Shown: in pieces, positions 4,599 to 8,710 of the stretch
How positions within the stretch are numbered: position 1 is the stretch's first letter
How the letters are laid out: each line of letters starts with the position of its first letter
Notes under the pieces: generated by a model
Databases searched by the model: none
What the model saw: only the letters and a program-made list of their open reading frames with translations
Told to the model about the DNA's origin: nothing
Program-made: the position numbers and the translations under genes
Assembly: GCA_903933085.1 (NCBI GenBank)
Contig: CAIZIN010000106.1
Location: forward strand, 1-8,710
Reading direction: 5' to 3'
From: an uncultured bacterium
GTDB taxonomy: Bacteria; Patescibacteriota; Minisyncoccia; Phycocordibacterales; CAIZIN01
Length of the DNA stretch: 8,710 nucleotides

Positions 4599-5951
4599 TT
4601 ATTTCCCCTTATGCGAAAGCAACTGCGCAATGGTCCTCAGTGCTATTTTGAGATCCAACATAAAGGATCGATTCTTAACATAATACAAATCATATGAAAG
4701 TTTATTCTTCGTCATTGAAACATTAGCTTCGTGATGCGGATGCTCCCCGTAGATCTGAGCCCAACCAGAAAGCCCCGGTTTGATCAAATGCCTTACATTG
4801 TAGTAAGGAATTTCTTCATTGTATTTCATAACAGCATTAAAAAACTCTGGCCTTGGCCCAATCAGCGATATGTCACCATGAATCACATTCCAAAGTTGAG
4901 GAAGCTCATCTATTCTAGTTTTTCTCAAGAACACACCAAATCTTGTGACTTTATTCTTAAGACCTTCTTCTTTCCATTTTCCCCCATCGTTTGCAAAGGT
5001 CATTGTCCTAAATTTTAAGATTTTTACTATTTTATTATTTTCTCCTACCCTATCCTGAACAGAAAATAACTCTTTTCCATCTTCAAGTTTAATCCCAATA
5101 TACACAAAAGGATAAATAATAAGTGAAATAATACCCAATACCAACCCCATAGTTATGTCCATCATTCTTTTCAAAATATCATAAACAATCTTCGGAGAGG
5201 TTGATATGTTTTCTATAAACCATCCATCTTTCAAAGTAGAAAGAGGTATACGATCAAAGATGTCTTCGTATACCTTACCCATTTCAAGAAAGTTTATATT
5301 AGAAAAGATAAGGTTATAAAAATTGGAAAGTATAGGCTCGACTTTTTTATGTTTTATATCAATGACAATTGTTTCAATATCTTCAGATTTTATTCTATCT
5401 ACTACTTCTCTTTGAAAGTCAAAATCTGCCATATTATCTACATCAATATAGGAAACGAAACTGAAACTGTATCTATCATTATTTTTTACCTCTTCATATA
5501 GTTCAAGCATTTCTTCACCACTACCAACAAGAAGGGCTTTGTCTTTTCGGCCAGAAATAAAGAAACTGATCCCATAAAGTCGCCAGAGAACAATAAAACC
5601 AAACGATACAAACAAATAAATAATCAAAGTTGTCTTTGGGGCAATACCAAAGATAGGAACAAAGTAGAAGAAGAGAAAGGCGATAACCATATTTGAAATA
5701 TGGGCATTTAGGATAATTGTAGGTATGCGACCTCTTAAAATACTTGTATGTTTTTCATAAAGTCCAGCAATAAAAAATACTAAAACCCAAACTATAAACA
5801 ATATAGAGAAAGGTACGATAAAGCTTTGTATCAAATCTAGACTAGGAAAAGTCCAAGATCGCACAAAAATAGTAACCCAAAGGGACAAAGAAAAAGCAAC
5901 AATATCACCCAAAAATAAAACCAGAGACTCTTTTTTATTTAAAATTGTCAT
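4599..5951 (-). CDS. Polyprenyl-phosphate sugar-1-phosphate transferase (WbaP/WcaJ type)
   Basis: This 450-aa membrane enzyme is expected to move a sugar-1-phosphate from a nucleotide sugar to undecaprenyl phosphate, the first step of a capsule, exopolysaccharide or glycan. Four or five N-terminal membrane helices (about residues 8-130) lead to a Rossmann-like domain beginning KALLVGSGEE (138-147). After a reentrant hydrophobic helix (266-287) comes the catalytic domain: KFRTM (313-317), LRKTRIDELPQLWNVIHGD (342-360) with the Asp348-Glu349 pair, SLIGPRPE (362-369), PGLSGWAQI (392-400) and YDLYYVKNRS. Length and order fit the full two-domain family. It is alone between a divergent small-gene pair and the heptad palindrome, so the pathway partners are elsewhere. 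The sugar cannot be inferred. The start is the first ATG. Confidence 0.93.
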   Translation of the reverse strand: MTILNKKESLVLFLGDIVAFSLSLWVTIFVRSWTFPSLDLIQSFIVPFSILFIVWVLVFFIAGLYEKHTSILRGRIPTIILNAHISNMVIAFLFFYFVPIFGIAPKTTLIIYLFVSFGFIVLWRLYGISFFISGRKDKALLVGSGEEMLELYEEVKNNDRYSFSFVSYIDVDNMADFDFQREVVDRIKSEDIETIVIDIKHKKVEPILSNFYNLIFSNINFLEMGKVYEDIFDRIPLSTLKDGWFIENISTSPKIVYDILKRMMDITMGLVLGIISLIIYPFVYIGIKLEDGKELFSVQDRVGENNKIVKILKFRTMTFANDGGKWKEEGLKNKVTRFGVFLRKTRIDELPQLWNVIHGDISLIGPRPEFFNAVMKYNEEIPYYNVRHLIKPGLSGWAQIYGEHPHHEANVSMTKNKLSYDLYYVKNRSFMLDLKIALRTIAQLLSHKGK

Positions 5952-5961
5952 TGTGCTTTAT

Positions 5962-5967
5962 GATATA
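5962..5967 (-). promoter_or_regulatory. Weak -10 candidate for the sugar transferase gene
   Basis: The minus strand shows TATATC ending 10 nt before the ATG at 5951, the same distance seen for secD. No convincing -35 box lies at the proper spacing, so this is a low-confidence call supported mostly by the repeated geometry. Confidence 0.25.
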
Positions 5968-6098
5968 ACAAAGAAGAGAAAATAACCACCTCAATATTAT
6001 AATTGTGTTAAATGCCCCAACCCAACTTATCAAGAAGACAAATTAACCAAAAAATCCACAATATTACCTTTATCCACCTTTTTAACTCAAATATCTTA

Positions 6099-6107
6099 TG
6101 ATATAAT
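6099..6107 (+). promoter_or_regulatory. Extended -10 promoter for the small membrane protein pair
   Basis: TGATATAAT is a perfect extended -10 sequence (TGnTATAAT). Only weak -35-like sequences lie upstream, which is usual for this promoter type. Transcription would begin near 6114, about 22 nt before the ATG of the 48-aa ORF. It is divergent to the sugar transferase gene. Confidence 0.6.
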
Positions 6108-6135
6108 GTAAAAGTATCAATTTTAATTAAAAAAA

Positions 6136-6282
6136 ATGCCACCAACAAGTAATAAAACGGAGTCAGCATTTGCTAATTTCCTAATCAACAAAGGTATAGT
6201 AAAAAATGAGTCATCAGCAAATGTTGTGATGATAATTTTTGTAGTGGTTTGCTTTTTTGTATCATACAAATTAATAATGTAA
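6136..6282 (+). CDS. Small single-span membrane protein, 48 aa (paralogue of 6367-6579)
   Basis: I found this short ORF by translating after the extended -10 promoter. It encodes a polar N-terminus, then FLINKGIVKNESSAN (residues 15-29) and one membrane span (VVMIIFVVVCFFVSYKLIM, 30-48). The pattern FLxxKGIVxNExxxN recurs exactly in the next gene (residues 35-49), followed there too by a membrane helix, which is strong evidence that both are translated and related. The membrane end is C-terminal, so the N-terminus is probably cytoplasmic and the protein tail-anchored-like. I do not recognise a named family; similar small proteins are, to my memory, typical of Patescibacteria genomes. A-rich leader, no Shine-Dalgarno. 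Confidence 0.75.
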   Translation: MPPTSNKTESAFANFLINKGIVKNESSANVVMIIFVVVCFFVSYKLIM

Positions 6283-6366
6283 TTTGTAAATTATACAGAT
6301 AATTAAAACAATCCGTAATTTTTCTGGTTTTATTTTGTATTTTAATTATTATCTTAAACTCACAAC

Positions 6367-6579
6367 ATGTCAGATATTCAATTCGATGAAACAAATAATT
6401 TAAGTTCCTCAAGTAGACAATTTGAGAGATTTCAACCTGCGTCACCGTCCGAAAGAGGCATGCTGGGTTTTTTGATGAAAAAAGGAATTGTTGAAAATGA
6501 AGATACGGGCAATTATATCCTTATTGGTATCGCAATACTTTTCCTTGTATTATCATTCATAGTATTTAAATTTCTGTAA
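6367..6579 (+). CDS. Small single-span membrane protein, 70 aa
   Basis: The protein has a polar, Ser/Gln-rich N-terminus (residues 1-30), the shared motif FLMKKGIVENEDTGN (35-49) and a C-terminal membrane span (YILIGIAILFLVLSFIVFKFL, about 50-70, here given as one family feature: 50-60 then 61-70). It lies 84 nt after the 48-aa paralogue on the same strand, and converges with rodA. The longer N-terminal region is the main difference between the two. A TATTAT at 6347-6352 may serve as its own -10 box, but no -35 is convincing; readthrough from the first gene is also possible. Function is unknown; a small adaptor or membrane-stress peptide would fit the form but nothing proves it. Confidence 0.78.
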   Translation: MSDIQFDETNNLSSSSRQFERFQPASPSERGMLGFLMKKGIVENEDTGNYILIGIAILFLVLSFIVFKFL

Positions 6580-6624
6580 ACTACACCATATTAATTAGCA
6601 GACAATTTACACATATAAAATTAC

Positions 6625-6680
6625 CCATCTAGTTGTTCAAAATAATGAAAACCTAGATGGATAATTTTATTGTTTATATT
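6625..6680. terminator. Bidirectional terminator between the small-protein pair and rodA
   Basis: CCATCTAG (6625-6632) and CTAGATGG (6653-6660) form an 8-bp stem, loop 20 nt. On the plus strand it is followed by ATAATTTTATTGTTTATATTTT, given here as the T-rich stretch 6661-6682, and on the minus strand by GTAATTTTATATG. It lies exactly between converging genes, which supports a shared terminator, although loop size and mixed T-tracts suggest moderate strength. Confidence 0.55.
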
Positions 6681-7829
6681 TTAATACCCCACAAACTCAT
6701 TCTTCATCAAATCTCTGTGTGCAGGTCGTGAATAGCGAGCCATTCCCATCATGATTCCAAGCCCTGCAAACTCTGTCACAAGGTGTGAACCTCCATAACT
6801 CATAAAAGGTACCGGTATACCTGTCACAGGCAAAAGACCTATATTCATTCCAATATTTATAATCAAGTGAGATACAAAAAAAATAGCAAGTCCTGCACAA
6901 AAAAGAGTTTCGAAATTACTCTCCCCTCTTATAGCGTGTTTCATTATTCTAAAGAGTACAATTGCAAATAAAAATAAAAGAATAATCACACCGACAAAAC
7001 CCCATTCCTCTGCAAAAGCCGCGAAAATAAAGTCAGTTTCATACTCAGGCAAAAACTTTAATCTCGATTGAGTTCCATATCCAAGACCTTTACCTAGAAT
7101 TCCTCCAGAACCCACTGTAACCATCGCTTGATAGGCATTGTATCCACTTCCACGTATATCAGCGAGCGGGTGTACGAAGTTCATAATACGAGCCTTCTGA
7201 TACGGCTTCAACCCAAAATGCCAAAGCCCTGTAAATATTAAAGCCCCTCCTACAATAACAAGTATTAAATGTTTTTTTGATATCCCCGAAACCATCACCA
7301 TTCCAAACCATATCGCAAAAATAGTTAAAGCTGAACCGAAGTCTGGATGAAGGGCTACAAGAGCAAATATAATAAAAGCATAAACACCAGAAATAATAAT
7401 ATGTTTTATTTGAGCAATTTCAACATGTCTTCGTGAAAAATATTTTGCGAGCACGATAATTAAAACGAGCTTCATCGGATCTGAAGGCTGAATAGAAAAA
7501 AGCCCTAGATTAATCCAGCTTTGTGCCCCTTTACTTACACTACCAACCAAAAAAAGTGCCACCAAAATCAAAACTCCAATTGAATACAAAGTCACCACAA
7601 CAGATGTCCTTCGAAGAAAATGAAAATCAATAAAACTAAAAATAAAAAAAACAGAAAAAGCTACAACAATCCAAACAAGCTGATGGGTAAAATATGAATC
7701 ATTCCCCATAAAAGAATTCATCGTCACGAGCCCCGCTCCTAAAATTGGCAATATAGCAAAAAACAAATACCAATCTATCTTTGACACATTTCGCACCTTA
7801 CCCTTAAAGCTTTCGAATATTTCAGACAT
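6681..7829 (-). CDS. rodA: RodA/FtsW-family peptidoglycan glycosyltransferase (SEDS), RodA-like
   Basis: SEDS proteins polymerise lipid II into glycan strands, working with a class B penicillin-binding protein; RodA serves elongation and FtsW division. The 382-aa product is all membrane helices with the diagnostic signatures: WINLGLFSIQPSDPMKL (105-121), HPDFGSAL (161-168), GSGYNAYQAMVTVGSGG (227-243), FLPEYETDFIFAAFAEEWG (259-277) with the catalytic-type Asp266 corresponding to E. coli RodA Asp262, and GIPVPFMSYGGS near the C-terminus. The QPSE motif reads QPSD here, a conservative change. RodA is preferred over FtsW on length and overall similarity, but FtsW is not excluded. It begins 3 nt after the stop of the upstream gene and so is co-transcribed with it; no Shine-Dalgarno is seen. 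Its PBP partner is not in the window. Confidence 0.93.
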   Translation of the reverse strand: MSEIFESFKGKVRNVSKIDWYLFFAILPILGAGLVTMNSFMGNDSYFTHQLVWIVVAFSVFFIFSFIDFHFLRRTSVVVTLYSIGVLILVALFLVGSVSKGAQSWINLGLFSIQPSDPMKLVLIIVLAKYFSRRHVEIAQIKHIIISGVYAFIIFALVALHPDFGSALTIFAIWFGMVMVSGISKKHLILVIVGGALIFTGLWHFGLKPYQKARIMNFVHPLADIRGSGYNAYQAMVTVGSGGILGKGLGYGTQSRLKFLPEYETDFIFAAFAEEWGFVGVIILLFLFAIVLFRIMKHAIRGESNFETLFCAGLAIFFVSHLIINIGMNIGLLPVTGIPVPFMSYGGSHLVTEFAGLGIMMGMARYSRPAHRDLMKNEFVGY

Positions 7830-7832
7830 ATT

Positions 7833-8588
7833 TTATATAAACACTTTCGGTATAATTTCAATTCTTGTTGGTATAACCTTAAACGGTTCCGGCCAAGTAA
7901 ATGTTAATGGTACGGTTTGCCCACCATCTATGTAATCAATAAAAGTTCTTGAAGCTCCAATCGCATTACCTTCTTCATTATACATAATAGCTACCACTTC
8001 AATATTCGAATATGAAATTGAATCTTTGTTAATTATATTTGTTATCAACTTAGGAGAACTTGTTGCTCTTGTTAGTGAATTATTTGACGCAGACAACGGA
8101 GACTCTTTTGAAGTTTGTTTTGTCCAGATAATACCATCATCAAATTTAAATTCAATTCTAGCAGGAATCTGATCCCCTAAAGAAATTCCAGTCTCAATAA
8201 TTGGAATAGATCTTTTTGCAGGAATTGTTGTTGCGCCATGACGCTCATATATGGAAATACCCTCAGTATTATAAATACGAATTTGATATCCAACATTCTT
8301 AGCTCCAGCTTCCACATTAGGATTTTCAGCATAAATGACAACATTGTATACACCACCACCCACCAAGAAAAATCTTTTCCAAGAAACAACCAAGTCTGAA
8401 ACTTGAGATCTACACAAAAGTGAACAAGGGTCCCCACAGTCTATACCCACCTCACCTTGATTTTGTTTTTTATCAGAACATGTAGGAGGAATTGAAGAGA
8501 TTTTATAAACAATAAAAAACACTGGAATAATAGCTAATCCAAGTAATACCAAAATAATTGAAGCTTGACGTTTTGATGCCCAGGTCAT
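7833..8588 (-). CDS. Membrane-anchored extracytoplasmic protein with Cys-rich motif and FxLYD-like domains
   Basis: The 251-aa protein has a basic N-terminus and one membrane anchor (about residues 10-30), then a cysteine motif with Cys37, Cys51, Cys55 and Cys59 in the pattern PTCSDKKQNQGEVGIDCGDPC (37-55 region; key part GIDCGDPCSLLC). This resembles the CxDGxQNxGExGxDCGGxC motif of many secreted proteins, where the cysteines probably form disulfides. Two beta-rich segments follow, about 64-155 and 178-251; the second (NIEVVAIMYNEEGNAIGASR) resembles FxLYD-type domains. It is co-transcribed with rodA with only 3 nt between, suggesting a cell-envelope role such as an accessory to wall synthesis. 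I do not recognise a named function. The start at 8588 lies 9 nt from a -10 box. Confidence 0.85.
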   Translation of the reverse strand: MTWASKRQASIILVLLGLAIIPVFFIVYKISSIPPTCSDKKQNQGEVGIDCGDPCSLLCRSQVSDLVVSWKRFFLVGGGVYNVVIYAENPNVEAGAKNVGYQIRIYNTEGISIYERHGATTIPAKRSIPIIETGISLGDQIPARIEFKFDDGIIWTKQTSKESPLSASNNSLTRATSSPKLITNIINKDSISYSNIEVVAIMYNEEGNAIGASRTFIDYIDGGQTVPLTFTWPEPFKVIPTRIEIIPKVFI

Positions 8589-8597
8589 AATGGTATG

Positions 8598-8606
8598 ATT
8601 ATATCA
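8598..8606 (-). promoter_or_regulatory. Extended -10 promoter of the envelope gene-rodA operon
   Basis: The minus strand reads TGATATAAT (8606-8598), a perfect extended -10. The hexamer ends 9 nt before the ATG at 8588, so the transcript would have a leader of only about 2-3 nt. The -35 region falls in the heptamer array, where TTCCTA is a poor match. Confidence 0.65.
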
Positions 8607-8615
8607 TTATGGGGA

Positions 8616-8704
8616 GGAATTAGGAATTAGGAATTAGGAATTAGGAATTAGGAATTAGGAATTAGGAATTAGGAATTAGGAATTAGGAATTAGGAATTAG
8701 GAAT
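8616..8704. repeat. Direct array of 12 GGAATTA heptamers
   Basis: Twelve perfect GGAATTA units run from 8616 to 8699, followed by a partial unit ending at 8704. It lies just upstream of the promoter at 8606-8598. The same heptamer makes the arms of the palindromes at 1941-2038 and 4483-4594. The copy number is likely to vary by slippage. An inverted partner could lie beyond the window end. Confidence 0.97.
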
Positions 8705-8710
8705 AGATCC

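Noticed and set aside
4731..5018. 95-codon plus-strand reading frame
   Set aside because: It lies antisense to the conserved catalytic domain of the sugar transferase and has no domain-like sequence; it is a shadow.
6304..6340. Terminator between the two small ORFs
   Set aside because: A 6-bp AT-rich stem with a 17-nt loop before a T-rich stretch is expected by chance in such AT-rich DNA.
6185..6445. 86-codon minus-strand reading frame opposite the small membrane proteins
   Set aside because: It crosses two plus-strand ORFs that share a protein motif and has a promoter; the minus frame has no such support.
6697..6900. 67-codon frame inside rodA
   Set aside because: Same strand, different frame, over conserved SEDS signatures; a shadow.
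8177..8437. 86-codon frame inside the envelope gene
   Set aside because: Overlaps the longer frame with a membrane anchor and Cys motif; a shadow.
8616..8704. CRISPR or telomere-like repeat
   Set aside because: Units are 7 bp without spacers, so not a CRISPR; similarity of TTAGGAA to telomeric repeats is superficial and the same unit occurs internally in inverted pairs.

Overview
The window looks like chromosomal DNA of a small-genome, AT-rich bacterium, most probably a member of the Candidate Phyla Radiation (Patescibacteria/Parcubacteria type). The reasons are compact single-domain housekeeping proteins (60-aa SecE, 140-aa L11), TAA at every stop codon checked, no recognisable Shine-Dalgarno sequence before any start, small lineage-specific membrane proteins, and intergenic spaces full of short palindromes and GAATTAR heptamer arrays. 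The assignment is an inference from style, not from a marker-gene tree.

Nearly all genes are on the minus strand, so transcription runs from high to low coordinates. Right block (8588 to 6681): a membrane-anchored protein with a Cys-rich motif and two beta-type domains lies 3 nt upstream of a RodA/FtsW (SEDS) cell-wall polymerase, read from an extended -10 promoter. Middle (6136-6579, plus strand): two small paralogous membrane proteins in tandem; the first, 48 aa, is easily missed. They converge on rodA across a shared bidirectional terminator. Next on the minus strand comes a WbaP/WcaJ-type polyprenyl-phosphate sugar transferase (5951-4599), probably for a surface polysaccharide. Left block (4432 to 167): secD, secF, a terminator, a strong promoter, secE, nusG, a GIY-YIG mini-nuclease ORF, then rplK. 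SecD, SecF and SecE belong to protein export; NusG and L11 to transcription and ribosome assembly. The usual secE-nusG-rplK order is kept but interrupted by the GIY-YIG ORF.

The most unusual content is intergenic. A two-module palindromic element (a CCCCGCCC/GGGCGGGG hairpin followed by an AT-armed hairpin around a TATAGTCGCT...GCTCC core) occurs five times, always abutting a gene end. In three copies it ends exactly 4-5 nt before an ATG (rplK, GIY-YIG ORF, secF) and forms nearly the same 40-41 nt leader for unrelated genes. In two copies it faces the other way and overlaps or abuts the 3' end of nusG or secD. A second family consists of GAATTAR heptamers: a perfect 32-bp inverted pair of heptad arrays surrounds a 15-bp terminator-like hairpin at 4483-4594, a shorter version lies after secF, and a 12-copy direct array closes the window. 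At the left edge a 79-bp sequence including the 3' end of rplK is exactly duplicated. It contains a palindrome close to the CRP-site consensus.
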